Source of the DNA: Methylorubrum extorquens
GTDB taxonomy: Bacteria; Pseudomonadota; Alphaproteobacteria; Rhizobiales; Beijerinckiaceae
Direction: 5' to 3'
NCBI RefSeq assembly: GCF_024169925.1
Contig: NZ_JALJXF010000001.1
Coordinates: 2,176,001-2,240,000, forward strand
Length of the DNA stretch: 64,000 nucleotides
In this document: positions 49,356-58,473 of the stretch, piece after piece
Position numbering within the stretch: position 1 is the first letter of the stretch
How the letters are laid out: every line of letters begins with the position of its first letter
Made by a program: the position numbers and the translations under genes
Notes under the pieces: model-generated
Databases searched by the model: none
Seen by the model: only the letters and a program-made list of their open reading frames with translations
Told to the model about the DNA's origin: nothing

Positions 49356-50501
49356 ATGACGTCGGCTCCCCTCCCGGCCCCCGCCCCGGCCGAGCCGGCC
49401 GCCGCGCGGCTCGCGGCCTCCGCGCCCTGGGATGCGGAGGCCGACGACAGGCTGGTCTGCCTCGCGGTGCGCGACGAGACGCACGACGTGAAGACCTTCG
49501 TGCTCGCCCCGAAAGAACCCCGGCGCTTTGCCTATGCACCGGGCCAGTTCCTGACCTTCTCGTTCGAGGTCGGCGGCGAGACCATCCACCGCTGCTACAC
49601 GGTCTCCTCGGCGCCGACGCGGCCGAACGCGGTCGCGTTCACCGTCAAGCGTGTGGCCGGCGGCCCGGTCTCGAACTGGCTGCACGACAACCTGAAAGTC
49701 GGCGACACCGTGCGCGCCCTCGGGCCGATGGGCGAGTTCTCCTGCTTCACCCATCCGGCCAAGAAGTACCTGCTCCTGTCCGGCGGCAGCGGCGTCACGC
49801 CGATGATGTCGATGGCGCGGACCTTCCACGATCTGGGCGAGGCCCGCGACGTGGCCTTCGTCCACTCCGCCCGCTCGCCCGCCGACATCGTGTTCCGGGG
49901 CGAGCTTGAGACGATTGCCCGGCTCGATCCCGCCTTCCACTTCCACGCGGTCTGCGAGACCGATTCTCCGAGCGAGACCTGGGCGGGTCCGAAAGGCCGG
50001 CTCACCCTCGACATCCTGCGCGCGGCGGTGCCGGACTTTGCCGAGCGCGAAGTCTTCGTCTGCGGCCCCAAGCCCTACATGGACGCGGTGCGGGCCATGC
50101 TGAAAGATGCCGGCTTCGACATGGCCCGGCACCATCAGGAGAGCTTCGACTTCGGCGAACTGCCGGAGGCCGAGCAGGAGGCTGCGGCCGAGGCGGGCAA
50201 GGAGCTCGATGCCGAGGCCGCACCCGCGGGCGGCGTGCGCACCTTCCGGGTGGAGTTCGCCAAGACCCGCCGCGTGCTCGAATGCCCGGAGAACGAGACG
50301 GTGCTCGACGCCGCCCGCAAGGCCGGCATCCGCCTGCCCTCCTCCTGCGCCAAGGGCCTGTGCGGCACCTGCAAGTCGAAGCTCACCTCGGGCACCGTCG
50401 CCATGACTCATGCCGGCGGCATCCGCCAGCGCGAGATCGACGCCGGCATGGCGCTGCTGTGCTGCTCCAAGCCGACCAGCGACCTCGTCGTCGAACGCTG
50501 A
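49356..50501 (+). CDS. gbcB: Betaine demethylase reductase (FAD/NAD plus [2Fe-2S])
   Basis: The 381-residue protein has an FAD domain (FAYAPGQFLTFSFEVGGETIHRCYTVSSAP), an NAD domain (YLLLSGGSGVTPMMSMAR, VFVCGPKPYMDAVRAMLK) and a C-terminal plant-type ferredoxin (LPSSCAKGLCGTCKSKLTSG plus a late CC). It passes electrons from NADH to the Rieske subunit. It begins 2 bases after the gbcA stop. Confidence 0.93.
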   Translation: MTSAPLPAPAPAEPAAARLAASAPWDAEADDRLVCLAVRDETHDVKTFVLAPKEPRRFAYAPGQFLTFSFEVGGETIHRCYTVSSAPTRPNAVAFTVKRVAGGPVSNWLHDNLKVGDTVRALGPMGEFSCFTHPAKKYLLLSGGSGVTPMMSMARTFHDLGEARDVAFVHSARSPADIVFRGELETIARLDPAFHFHAVCETDSPSETWAGPKGRLTLDILRAAVPDFAEREVFVCGPKPYMDAVRAMLKDAGFDMARHHQESFDFGELPEAEQEAAAEAGKELDAEAAPAGGVRTFRVEFAKTRRVLECPENETVLDAARKAGIRLPSSCAKGLCGTCKSKLTSGTVAMTHAGGIRQREIDAGMALLCCSKPTSDLVVER

Positions 50502-50570
50502 ATGATCCCGGCCGCCGGGCCGGCACTCTTCGCGTCCCCAAGCTTTCCCCATGTCTTCGGGAGTCGTCCC

Positions 50571-52613
50571 GTGATCGCCAATGCCGATGCGCTGCTGAAG
50601 CCGCTCACCATCAAGGGCCTCACCATCCGAAACCGGGTGATGTCCACGAGCCATGCCCCCGGCTACGGCCGGGACGGCAAGCCGCAGGAGCGCTACCAGC
50701 TTTACCACGCCGAGAAGGCCAAGGGCGGCATCGGGCTCACCATGTTCGGCGGCTCCTCCTCGGTCGCCGTCGATAGCCCCGCCGCGCCCTGGAACCAGAT
50801 CTCCGTCGCCGACGACTCGGTGATCCCATTCTTCCAGCAATTCTCCGACCGGGTGCATGCGCACGGCGGCAAGCTGATGATTCAGCTCACCCATATGGGC
50901 CGGCGCACCAAGTGGGACACCGAGCACTGGCTCCCCACCGTCTCGCCCTCCCCCCGGCGCGAGCCCGCCTCCCGCACTATCCCGAAGGAGATGGAGGCGG
51001 AGGACATCGCCCGCATCGTCAAAAGCTTTGCCCAGGCCGCGCGCCGCTGCAAGGAAGGCGGACTCGACGGTTGCGAGGTCTCGGCCGCCCACGGCCACCT
51101 GATCGACCAGTTCTGGTCGCCGTCCGTCAACCAGCGCACCGACCAATACGGCGGCAGCCTGGAGAACCGGATGCGCTTCGGCATCGAGGTGCTGGAGGCG
51201 ATGCGTGAGGCGGCCGGCGACGACTACGTCATCGGCATCCGCATGTCCGGCGACGAGATGATCGCCGACGGCCTGAGCCAAGAGGATTGCCTGACGATCG
51301 CTGCTGAATACGCCAAGCGCGGCCTCGTGGACTTCCTTAACATCCTCGGCGGTCAGGCGCGCGACCACATCGCCCACGCGATCTCGCTGCCGAACATGTC
51401 GTTCCCGGTCGCCCCGTTCCTGTTCCTGCCGAGCGCGATCAAGCGCGAGGTCGACGTCCCGGTGTTCCACGCCCAGCGCGTCACCGATCTCGCCACCGCG
51501 GCCCGCGCGGTCGCGGAAGGCCATGTCGACATGGTGGCGATGACGCGTGCCCACATCGCCGACCCGCACCTCGTGAAGAAGCTCTCCGAGGGCCGGGCCG
51601 ACGACATCCGCCAATGCGTCGGCGCGGGCTACTGCATCGACCGGATCTATGTCGGCGGCGACGCGCTCTGCATCCAGAATGCCGCCACCGGCCGCGAGGC
51701 GACGATGCCGCACGAGATCCGCAAGGCGGATGTGCGCCGCCGCGTCGTGGTGGTCGGCGCCGGCCCAGGCGGCCTCGAGGCGGCCCGCGTCTGCGCCGAG
51801 CGCGGCCATGCGGTGGTGCTGTTCGAGAAGAATGCGGTTGCCGGCGGCCAGATCGGCATCGCGGCGAAAGCCGGCTGGCGCGAAGCGATGTCGGGCATCA
51901 CCCGCTGGCTCGTCGCCCAGGTGACCAAGCTCGGCGTCGATCTGCGCCTCAACACCGAAGCGACCGAGGAGGCGATCCGCGCCGAGAAGCCCGACGTGGT
52001 CATTGTCGCCACCGGCGGCACGCCGTTCCGCGGTCACGCCAAGGGCGCCGAGCAGCACGCGGTGACCACCACCGAGGTGCTGATCGGCGCGGTCGAGCCC
52101 ACCGGCTCGGTGCTGCTCTACGACGAGATGGGCCAGCACAACGCGGCGTCGGTGGCCGAGCAACTGGCCAAGCGCGGCTGCCTCGTCGAGATCGCCACCC
52201 ACGACCGCATGGTCGCGGAAGAGGTCGGCACCACCAACCAGCCGATCCATCTGCGCGAATTGTACAAGCTCGGCGTGGTGATGACGCCGAACATGGAGCT
52301 GATCGAGATCTATCCGGAGGGCAACCGCTTCGTCGCGGCTTTGCGCAACACCATGACCGACGCCGAGGAGGAGCGCCTCGTTGACCGCATCGTCGTCGAT
52401 CACGGCACGCTGCCCGTGGACGGGCTCTATCGTTCGCTGAAGGGTGCTGCGGTCAATCACGGCCAGACCGACCAAGAAGCGATGATCCGCGGCGAGCCGC
52501 AGCCCTACGACCTGTCGAAGGGCTACGCCCTCTACCGCATCGGCGACGCGGTCTCGGGCCGCAACATCCACGCGGCGATCTACGACGCCCTGCGGCTGTG
52601 CAAGGATCTGTGA
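50571..52613 (+). CDS. dgcA: Dimethylglycine demethylase catalytic subunit (Old Yellow Enzyme plus NAD-type domain)
   Basis: The start GTG at 50571 (VIANADALLKPLTIKGLTIRNRV) is preferred over an ATG at 50502 because GGGAG precedes it and homologues begin near here. The ~680-residue protein has an FMN-binding OYE barrel (residues 1-360), a Cys-rich 4Fe-4S segment (CVGAGYCIDRIYVGGDALC) and a C-terminal Rossmann domain (RVVVVGAGPGGLEAARV). It matches DgcA, which oxidises dimethylglycine to sarcosine and passes electrons to DgcB and an ETF pair, both downstream. Electron transfer partners here are inferred from gene order. Confidence 0.9.
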   Translation: MIANADALLKPLTIKGLTIRNRVMSTSHAPGYGRDGKPQERYQLYHAEKAKGGIGLTMFGGSSSVAVDSPAAPWNQISVADDSVIPFFQQFSDRVHAHGGKLMIQLTHMGRRTKWDTEHWLPTVSPSPRREPASRTIPKEMEAEDIARIVKSFAQAARRCKEGGLDGCEVSAAHGHLIDQFWSPSVNQRTDQYGGSLENRMRFGIEVLEAMREAAGDDYVIGIRMSGDEMIADGLSQEDCLTIAAEYAKRGLVDFLNILGGQARDHIAHAISLPNMSFPVAPFLFLPSAIKREVDVPVFHAQRVTDLATAARAVAEGHVDMVAMTRAHIADPHLVKKLSEGRADDIRQCVGAGYCIDRIYVGGDALCIQNAATGREATMPHEIRKADVRRRVVVVGAGPGGLEAARVCAERGHAVVLFEKNAVAGGQIGIAAKAGWREAMSGITRWLVAQVTKLGVDLRLNTEATEEAIRAEKPDVVIVATGGTPFRGHAKGAEQHAVTTTEVLIGAVEPTGSVLLYDEMGQHNAASVAEQLAKRGCLVEIATHDRMVAEEVGTTNQPIHLRELYKLGVVMTPNMELIEIYPEGNRFVAALRNTMTDAEEERLVDRIVVDHGTLPVDGLYRSLKGAAVNHGQTDQEAMIRGEPQPYDLSKGYALYRIGDAVSGRNIHAAIYDALRLCKDL

Positions 52614-52653
52614 TCGGGTTCTCGTGAAGGCACGGAGCCTGCCGTGGCTCCCC

Positions 52654-52906
52654 CCTCTCCCCGCCCGAAGCCGGGTCTACCCGACTTCGGTGATAGCTTG
52701 CCAATCCTGGGCAAGCCCGGGATTGGGCGGGGAGAGGCCCGCAGGCACCCTGTCGTGCCTGCGGGAAGTGGAGGCGAAGCCGGAGCGGCGGTGAGGGGGC
52801 GTGGCCGCGAGAGGCTCGCCCTGAACCGCCCCCTCACCTTCGGCTGCCGCCTCGCCGCGTCGACGACGGGGTCGTCGCGGCCCTCTCCCCGCAAGCGGGG
52901 AGAGGG
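52654..52906. repeat. Palindrome-rich intergenic segment between dgcA and dgcB
   Basis: Three palindromes are seen. CCTCTCCCCGCCC (52654-52666) pairs with GGGCGGGGAGAGG (52725-52737). CCCGCAGGCAC (52738-52748) pairs with GTGCCTGCGGG (52755-52765). CCCTCTCCCCGC (52881-52892) pairs with GCGGGGAGAGGG (52895-52906). The block lies in a 367-base gap of an otherwise tight operon and may lower readthrough or protect mRNA ends. Confidence 0.75.
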
Positions 52907-52980
52907 GATGCATGGCCTTCGAACGCTTCATCCGGGGGCGATGAAGTGCACACCCCAGTCCGGCCCTTGAGACCACCGTC

Positions 52981-54879
52981 ATGACCAGCGTCATCCCCCT
53001 GACCACGGTGTTTCCCGGCCTCGTCTGGCTGATGGCGGCGCTCGCTCTCGTTCAGGTCTCGCGCCGCGCCGCCCTCTGGCGCGTCGGCGCGGCCGCGCCG
53101 GTGGCGTGGCTCGACGGGTTGGCCAAGCTGCCCCGGCGCTATCTCGTCGATGTCCACCACGTCGTGGCGCGCGATCCTTACGCCTCGCGCATGCACGCGG
53201 TCGTGGCCGGTGGCCTGCTCGCGTCCTCGATCCTGACGGCGCTGGCGATCCTGCCGCCGCTGGCCGATTTCCGGCCCTACTGGTTCCTCGTGGCGCTCGC
53301 CTTCGGGGTGACGGCGGTCGGCTCCCTGCTCGTCGGCGCCCGGCGCTATCCGGCCAAGCAGAAGCGCCTCTCCGCCGGCCACTTCCAGATCCTGCCCTTC
53401 CTGCTCCTCGCCTACGCCATCGGCGGCACGCTCACTGCGCTGCTCCTCGCCTTCGGCGGCGGGGGCGTGTTCGGCTCCGTCGCCCTGGCGCTTGCGGCCG
53501 CGGGCGGGCTCGGCCTCGCCTACGAGGTGCGCCACGGCCCGATGCGCCACGCGGCGGCCGGCGCGCTTCACCTCGTCGCCCATCCCCGGCCCGGCCGGTT
53601 CGAGGGCCGCCCCGACACCGCGCTCCAGCCCCTCGACCTCGACGCGCCCCGGCTCGGCTCGGAGATGCCGGCCGACTTCACCTGGAATCGGCTCCTGTCC
53701 TACGATGCCTGCGTGAGCTGCGGGCGCTGCGAGACCGCCTGCCCGGCATACGCCGCCGGCCAGCCGCTGAACCCGAAGAAGCTGATTCAGGATCTCGTCG
53801 CCGGCCTCTCGCCCGCGGAGCCCGCTTACGCCGGCAACCCCTATCCCGGCGGCCGGGCGGGGCAAGGCGAGCGCGGGGCTTTGGCCCGGCTGATCGGGCC
53901 CGACGCGCGCATCCATCCCGACACGCTATGGTCCTGCACCACCTGCCGCGCCTGCGTCGAGGAATGCCCGATGATGATCGAGCACGTCGATGCCGTGGTC
54001 TCGTTGCGCCGGCACGAGACCCTGGAGCGCGGGGCTCTCCCTGAGAAGGCCGTCGTCCCGGTGACGGAGCTGCGCCAGTCCGGCGATCCCGGCGGGCGCC
54101 CGCTTGGCTCCCGCACCGATTTCGCCGCCGGGCTCGACCTGCCGCGGATCGCAGAGCGTGAGCCCGTCGATGTCCTGCTCTGGCTCGGCGAGGGCGCCTA
54201 CGACCTGCGCTACGGCCGCTCGCTCCGCGCCCTCGTGCGGCTGCTGCGCGAGGCGCAAGTCGATTTCGCGGTGCTGGGCGCGGAGGAGCGCGACACCGGC
54301 GACCTCGCCCGCCGGCTCGGCGACGAGGCGACCTTCCAGGCGCTGGCGCGGGAGAACATCGCGACGCTGGCTAAATACCGCTTCACGCGGGTCGTCACCG
54401 CCGACCCGCACGCGCTGCATGCCCTGCGCAACGAGTATCCGGCGCTCGGCGGGCGCTACACGGTCGTGCACCACACCGCCCTCCTGCTGGAGCTGATCCG
54501 GGCAGGCAAGCTCAATCCGGGCCGCCTGCCGGACCTTTCGGTGACCTATCACGACCCCTGCTACCTCGCCCGCTACAACGGGGAGACCGAGGCACCGCGG
54601 GCGGTGCTCGACGCCATCGGCGTGACCCGCAGCGAGATGACCCGCTCCGGGCGCCGGGCGATGTGCTGCGGCGGCGGCGGTGGCGCGCCGGTGAGCGACG
54701 TGCCGGGCGAGCGCCGCATCCCCGACATCCGCATGGCCCAGGCCGCCGAGACGGGTGCGGGCATCGTCGCCGTCGCCTGCCCCTCCTGCACGGCGATGCT
54801 GGAGGGCGTGACCGACCGCAAGGCGGAGATTCGCGACGTGGCCGAATTGCTGCTCCAGGCGGTGGAGGCGGGCCGATGA
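52981..54879 (+). CDS. dgcB: Dimethylglycine demethylase subunit DgcB (membrane-associated Fe-S protein)
   Basis: The 632-residue protein has several N-terminal membrane helices (about 10-190), two 4Fe-4S ferredoxin clusters (CVSCGRCETACP and CTTCRACVEECP) and two C-terminal CCG domains (YHDPCYLARYNGETEAPRAVLD, RAMCCGGGGGAPVSD, VAVACPSCTAM). This is the layout of DgcB/HdrD-like electron carriers. It would move electrons from DgcA through the ETF pair to the membrane quinone pool. Its stop overlaps the ETF-alpha start. Confidence 0.93.
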   Translation: MTSVIPLTTVFPGLVWLMAALALVQVSRRAALWRVGAAAPVAWLDGLAKLPRRYLVDVHHVVARDPYASRMHAVVAGGLLASSILTALAILPPLADFRPYWFLVALAFGVTAVGSLLVGARRYPAKQKRLSAGHFQILPFLLLAYAIGGTLTALLLAFGGGGVFGSVALALAAAGGLGLAYEVRHGPMRHAAAGALHLVAHPRPGRFEGRPDTALQPLDLDAPRLGSEMPADFTWNRLLSYDACVSCGRCETACPAYAAGQPLNPKKLIQDLVAGLSPAEPAYAGNPYPGGRAGQGERGALARLIGPDARIHPDTLWSCTTCRACVEECPMMIEHVDAVVSLRRHETLERGALPEKAVVPVTELRQSGDPGGRPLGSRTDFAAGLDLPRIAEREPVDVLLWLGEGAYDLRYGRSLRALVRLLREAQVDFAVLGAEERDTGDLARRLGDEATFQALARENIATLAKYRFTRVVTADPHALHALRNEYPALGGRYTVVHHTALLLELIRAGKLNPGRLPDLSVTYHDPCYLARYNGETEAPRAVLDAIGVTRSEMTRSGRRAMCCGGGGGAPVSDVPGERRIPDIRMAQAAETGAGIVAVACPSCTAMLEGVTDRKAEIRDVAELLLQAVEAGR

Positions 54880-56096
54880 GTCGCCCCCGCCGCGACCCGC
54901 GCGCCGAGTGGGCCGCCCACTTCCTCGCCGGCGAGGGACTCCGCCCCCGCTACGACCGCACCCGCCGTGCCACCGGTTCCGGCCGCCCCCGCCGCGATCC
55001 GCGGGCCGAGCGCGAGGCGCAGCGCATCGGGGGCTTTGCGCGGTTGCGCTACGACCTCAGCCAGATCAGCCGCGCGATCGGGGAGGCGGTCGCCGCCGCA
55101 CCCCGGACCGCGCCGGTGGCCAAGGCGCCGAAGACGATCATCGTCGAGACGCCCGCCTTCCTCGTCGCGGTGGTGCCGGATGCCCCCGGCGGCCGTCTCT
55201 CGGGCCATGACCGGCAGGTGATCGGCGCGGCGTGCGCGCTGGCCGGGCGCGAGGGCGCCGTCGCAGTCATCGTGGAAGGCGAGTGCGAGGGGCTGGGTGC
55301 GGCGGGCGCCGACCGGGTGCTCCGGCTCGACGGCGCGGAGGGCTACGATCCGGCGGCTCGGGCCGCCCGCATCGAGGCCGCGCTCGCAGACCTCGGGGCG
55401 CGCCACGTCCTGTTCCCGGAATCGCTCGATGGCGGCGACCTCGCCCGCCGCGTCGCGGTGGGCCTTGGTGAGGCCCTGTTCACCAACGCCGAAGTGGTCG
55501 CCGCCAAGGGGCTGGTCCGCCCGGCCAGGGGCCGCCGGGTCGAGCAGAGCCTCGCCCCGCCCCGCCTCGCCACGGTGGCGCCGGACGCGGTCGCCGACTA
55601 TGCCGGCGCGCCGCGGGAGGCTCGTGCCCTGCCCTTCGAGGGCTCGGCGCCGGATGTTGCCAAAAGCATCGTCTCCGCGACGCGCATCCCGGCCGACCCC
55701 GCGACCGTGCCGCTCGCGCTCGCCGAGTTCGTGGTGTCGGCGGGCAACGGCCTTTCCGATCTCGACACCTTCCGCGAGGTGGTGACGGCACTTCACGCGA
55801 CGCCCGGCGCCAGCCGCGTGCTGTGCGATTCCGGGCTGATGCCGCGCCACACCCAGGTCGGCGCCTCGGGCACGGTGCTCGCGGCGACCTGCTACTTTGC
55901 GCTCGGCATCTCCGGCGCGCCGCAGCACCTCCAGGGTGTGGCCGGCTGCGAGCACGTGGTGGCGGTCAACACCGATCTCCACGCAGCGATGATCGAGCGG
56001 GCGGGCCTTGCCGTGGTGCTGGACGCCCAGGCCGTGATGCCGGCCCTGCTGCGGCTGCTCGCGGAAGAGGCCGCCGGAGAGGGGAAGGCGTCATGA
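54876..56096 (+). CDS. Electron transfer flavoprotein alpha-like subunit of the dimethylglycine operon
   Basis: The ATG overlaps the dgcB stop (ATGA). The 406-residue protein matches the ETF alpha family in its C-terminal part: GAAGADRVLRLDG, AVGLGEALFTNAEVVAAKG, GLMPRHTQVGASGTVLAATCYFALGISGAPQHLQGVAGCEHVVAVNTD, the FAD-binding region. The N-terminal ~50 residues are Arg/Ala-rich with PRRDPRAE twice (near 5 and 40), which is not typical for ETF. The operon context makes it a dedicated ETF. Confidence 0.9.
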   Translation: MSRPRRDPRAEWAAHFLAGEGLRPRYDRTRRATGSGRPRRDPRAEREAQRIGGFARLRYDLSQISRAIGEAVAAAPRTAPVAKAPKTIIVETPAFLVAVVPDAPGGRLSGHDRQVIGAACALAGREGAVAVIVEGECEGLGAAGADRVLRLDGAEGYDPAARAARIEAALADLGARHVLFPESLDGGDLARRVAVGLGEALFTNAEVVAAKGLVRPARGRRVEQSLAPPRLATVAPDAVADYAGAPREARALPFEGSAPDVAKSIVSATRIPADPATVPLALAEFVVSAGNGLSDLDTFREVVTALHATPGASRVLCDSGLMPRHTQVGASGTVLAATCYFALGISGAPQHLQGVAGCEHVVAVNTDLHAAMIERAGLAVVLDAQAVMPALLRLLAEEAAGEGKAS

Positions 56097-56887
56097 GAAT
56101 CGCGGTCCTCCTCTCCGCCGGGCTCCATCCGGTTTCCGGCGCGCCCGTGCTGCCGCGGCTCGAGGCACAGGCGATCCGCATGGCCGCCGGGCTCGGCCAG
56201 GGCGCCGAGATCGTCGGCCTGCATGCCGGGCCGGACGCCGCCGCGGTGGCCGAGGCGCTGGGCCAGGGGCTCGACCGCATCGAGCATGTCGCGGTCGCGG
56301 AAGGCGACGATCCGGTGCCGGCGCTCGCCGCGCGGCTCGCCGCGATCGCCCCCGACGTCGTCCTGGCCGGGCGGCGCAGCCAGGGCGGCGACGAGAGCGG
56401 CCTCGTGCCCTACGCCCTGGCCAGCAGCCTCTCGATGCCCCTGGTGCCCGATGTGGTTGCGGCGGCGCTCGACGCAGAGGGGGCCTTACGCCTCGATCAG
56501 AGTCTCGGGCGCGGTGCCCTGCGCCGGGTGGTGGTGCGGGGGCCCGTCGTCGTCACCTGTCACCCGGACGCCCCCGCCCCCCTCGCCTATGCCTATGGCC
56601 GGGCGCGCCGCGGGCGCGTCGAGGCGCTGGCCGTCGCGCCCGCCGCCCTCCCGGCTGCGGCCTTGGCGGTGGAGGAGCGGCCCTATCGCCGCCGGCCGAA
56701 GATCGTGAAGGGCGCGCCGGCCGGCGGTTCGGCGGCGGAGCGGCTCAAGGCGGCCACCGGCGAGGGCGGCTCGGCCGCGAGCGGCCGGCTCCTGGTCGAG
56801 CCCGACCCCGAAGACGCCGCCCGCGAGATCCTGGCCTATCTCCGGCAGATCGGCGTGGTCGCCCCGCTGGCGGAACCGAAGACTTGA
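56093..56887 (+). CDS. Electron transfer flavoprotein beta-like subunit
   Basis: The 264-residue protein overlaps the alpha gene (ATGA at 56093). It has the ETF beta layout: MRIAVLLSAGLHPVSGAP, EAQAIRMAAGLGQGAEIVGLHAGPDAAAVAEALGQGLDRIEHV, LAGRRSQGGDESGLVPYALASSL, and RRRPKIVKGA near the FAD-proximal loop. With the alpha subunit and DgcB it should carry electrons from dimethylglycine oxidation. Confidence 0.9.
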   Translation: MRIAVLLSAGLHPVSGAPVLPRLEAQAIRMAAGLGQGAEIVGLHAGPDAAAVAEALGQGLDRIEHVAVAEGDDPVPALAARLAAIAPDVVLAGRRSQGGDESGLVPYALASSLSMPLVPDVVAAALDAEGALRLDQSLGRGALRRVVVRGPVVVTCHPDAPAPLAYAYGRARRGRVEALAVAPAALPAAALAVEERPYRRRPKIVKGAPAGGSAAERLKAATGEGGSAASGRLLVEPDPEDAAREILAYLRQIGVVAPLAEPKT

Positions 56888-56900
56888 GGATGACGCAACA

Positions 56901-57410
56901 ATGCCCCTGAGCCCGGACGACCTGCTGACGCGGCTGCGCGAGCGCGGCATCGCCTACAAGCTCTACGAGCACGAAGCCGTCCTCACCGTCGAGGCGATGA
57001 TGGCGGTCTGCGGCGACATCGCCGGCGCCCACACCAAGAACCTGTTCCTGCGCGATGGGAAGAAGACCTACTTCCTCCTCACGCTCCAGCATGACGCTCA
57101 GGTCGATCTGAAGGCGTTCCGCGCCGTGCTCGGCGCACGCGGCGGCCTGTCCTTCGCGAGCTCTGAAGCCTTGCGCGAACAGCTCGGGGTCGAGAGTGGG
57201 GCCGTCTCGCCGCTGGCCGCACTCAACGCTGCGCCGGGCAGCGTGCGGGTATTCCTTCAGGATAGCCTGCTGGAGGAGACGCGGGTCAATATCCACCCGC
57301 TCGTCAGCACCCGCACGCTCTCGCTCGTTCCGGCCGACCTCGTGGAGGCCCTTCGGGCCGAGGGGCACGAGCCCACGCCGTTCGCGCTCCCGGAGAGTGC
57401 GGCGGCCTGA
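56901..57410 (+). CDS. Prolyl-tRNA editing protein (YbaK/ProX family)
   Basis: The 169-residue protein has the YbaK/aminoacyl-tRNA-deacylase fold: AYKLYEHEAVLTVEAMMAV, GAHTKNLFLRDGKKTYFLLTLQHDAQVDLKAFRAVLGARGGLSFASSEALREQLGVESGAVSPLAAL. The KNLFL and G-x-VSPL segments are family marks. It hydrolyses mischarged Ala-tRNA(Pro) or similar. It sits 13 bases after the ETF beta stop but has no evident link to betaine metabolism. It is likely at the end of the operon. Confidence 0.88.
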   Translation: MPLSPDDLLTRLRERGIAYKLYEHEAVLTVEAMMAVCGDIAGAHTKNLFLRDGKKTYFLLTLQHDAQVDLKAFRAVLGARGGLSFASSEALREQLGVESGAVSPLAALNAAPGSVRVFLQDSLLEETRVNIHPLVSTRTLSLVPADLVEALRAEGHEPTPFALPESAAA

Positions 57411-57450
57411 AGGGGCTCGTCCGCACCTCGTGCCGCGGGCGTTCTCCAAC

Positions 57451-57557
57451 CTAGAGCGCATTCCGACGAAGTGGAAACCGGTTCGTCGAAAGAATGCGCG
57501 TCAAAACAAGGATCTAGAGACGCCGGCCTGATGCAATCAGGTCGGATACGGCTCTAG
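57451..57557. repeat. Intergenic palindromic repeat, CTAGAGC type
   Basis: The ends CTAGAGC and GCTCTAG are inverted. Inside, GCGCATT-CCGACGA pairs with TCGTCG-AAAGAATGCGC. A CTAGAG also lies in the middle (57513-57518), making two modules. Its termini match the repeats at 16114 and 25674, but the interior differs. Confidence 0.8.
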
Positions 57558-57572
57558 CCGGCGACCCTGTAC

Positions 57573-57650
57573 ACACAGCAGCGGCCCCGCAGACCCTCCC
57601 AGAGCGCTCACACGGCGACTGAGAAAGGGCGTTCGGGGCCGCTGCTGTGT
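57573..57650. repeat. Long hairpin with perfect 17-bp arms
   Basis: ACACAGCAGCGGCCCCG (57573-57589) and CGGGGCCGCTGCTGTGT (57634-57650) are perfect complements across 44 bases. It lies in the 423-base gap between the YbaK gene and a convergent DUF1127 gene. It could be a terminator, a mobile repeat end or a structured RNA; no T-run follows. Confidence 0.75.
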
Positions 57651-57833
57651 CCGGGGAACCTCGAAGACCGGGCCGGGTCCGAGATCGGGTCCAAGGCGGG
57701 GCCGCCATCTGCCGGCCCGTTACGACCCTTCGCACGCGCCGTCGAGCCGGCGCTCAGATGGCCTCACCGAGCTTTCGAACGCCGAGCGCTTCCGCCCTGG
57801 CGCGACGTGCGGCGGACGTTTCGCGAGCGAGGC

Positions 57834-58055
57834 TCAGGCGCCCTGCAGCGCGGTCGGGAAGGCAAGGGCCGCGAAGAGCGGCGTGATCGCCATCACCTCC
57901 GGACGTGCCGGCTCGGAGCCGGTCAGCAACTCAGAGACCGCGCCGCGGGTCAGGCCGATATCGTCCAGAGCTGCATCGCTCAGGTTCATCAGCGCCTCTT
58001 CGTCGGCCCGGGCGCGGAAGTGGGTACGAACACTTTCAAGAAATTTGGAAAACAT
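57834..58055 (-). CDS. DUF1127 (YjiS-like) small protein
   Basis: The start MFSKFLESVRTHFRARADEEA has GAGG 8 bases upstream. The 73-residue protein contains the DUF1127 helix pair (RTHFRARADEEALMNLSDAALDDIGLTRGAV). Small DUF1127 proteins in alphaproteobacteria affect RNA turnover and phosphate or carbon stress responses. The C-terminus AITPLFAALAFPTALQGA is hydrophobic, unusual for the shortest members. It stands alone. Confidence 0.82.
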   Translation of the reverse strand: MFSKFLESVRTHFRARADEEALMNLSDAALDDIGLTRGAVSELLTGSEPARPEVMAITPLFAALAFPTALQGA

Positions 58056-58473
58056 GAGACGAGCCTCGATCGCACCGTCGTTGATCAAGACGAGGACGGT
58101 TCGCGTTGCGATTTCATATGAGGCTTCCTCCTTCTTCGGAGGAGCGCGGAAGCTTGGGAGCAGCTCTGCTTGATGCGCATGCAATGAGCAGGAAAGTCCG
58201 ACTTTTAGCAGTTTGCTTACCTATCGTGCATGGGCGCTGCCGTGCGGACGGTCGCTATGCTTGAGCCGGGGCGGACAGCCGGGTCGCCGGAGCTTCGATC
58301 TTCGACCGCGGAGAGCCGTCCTTCGAACGACGCCCTCAACGCGAAAACCCCTCTCCCGGTGGCGGAAGAGGGGTTGCGGGATCGGTCAACAGCCGAACTG
58401 ATCGGGAGGGGCCCGGCCGATGTCCGATCGGTCGCATCGCAGGGCGGAAACCCGGTTCCGCCCGAGTGGCGGG
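58056..58473. other. Intergenic region between DUF1127 gene and sdaA
   Basis: The 418-base gap holds the DUF1127 promoter on the left and the terminator of the sdaA transcript at 58344-58375. I see no additional gene. Confidence 0.5.
58344..58375 (-). terminator. Intrinsic terminator downstream of sdaA
   Basis: On the minus strand AACCCCTCT...AGAGGGGTT forms a 9-bp stem with a 12-base loop, followed by TTTT. It lies about 100 bases after the sdaA stop and should end the sox-sdaA transcript. Confidence 0.75.

Noticed and set aside
49272..52571. 1099-codon open frame on the minus strand across gbcB and dgcA
   Set aside because: It is antisense to two clear enzymes, with shadow-type composition and no motif.
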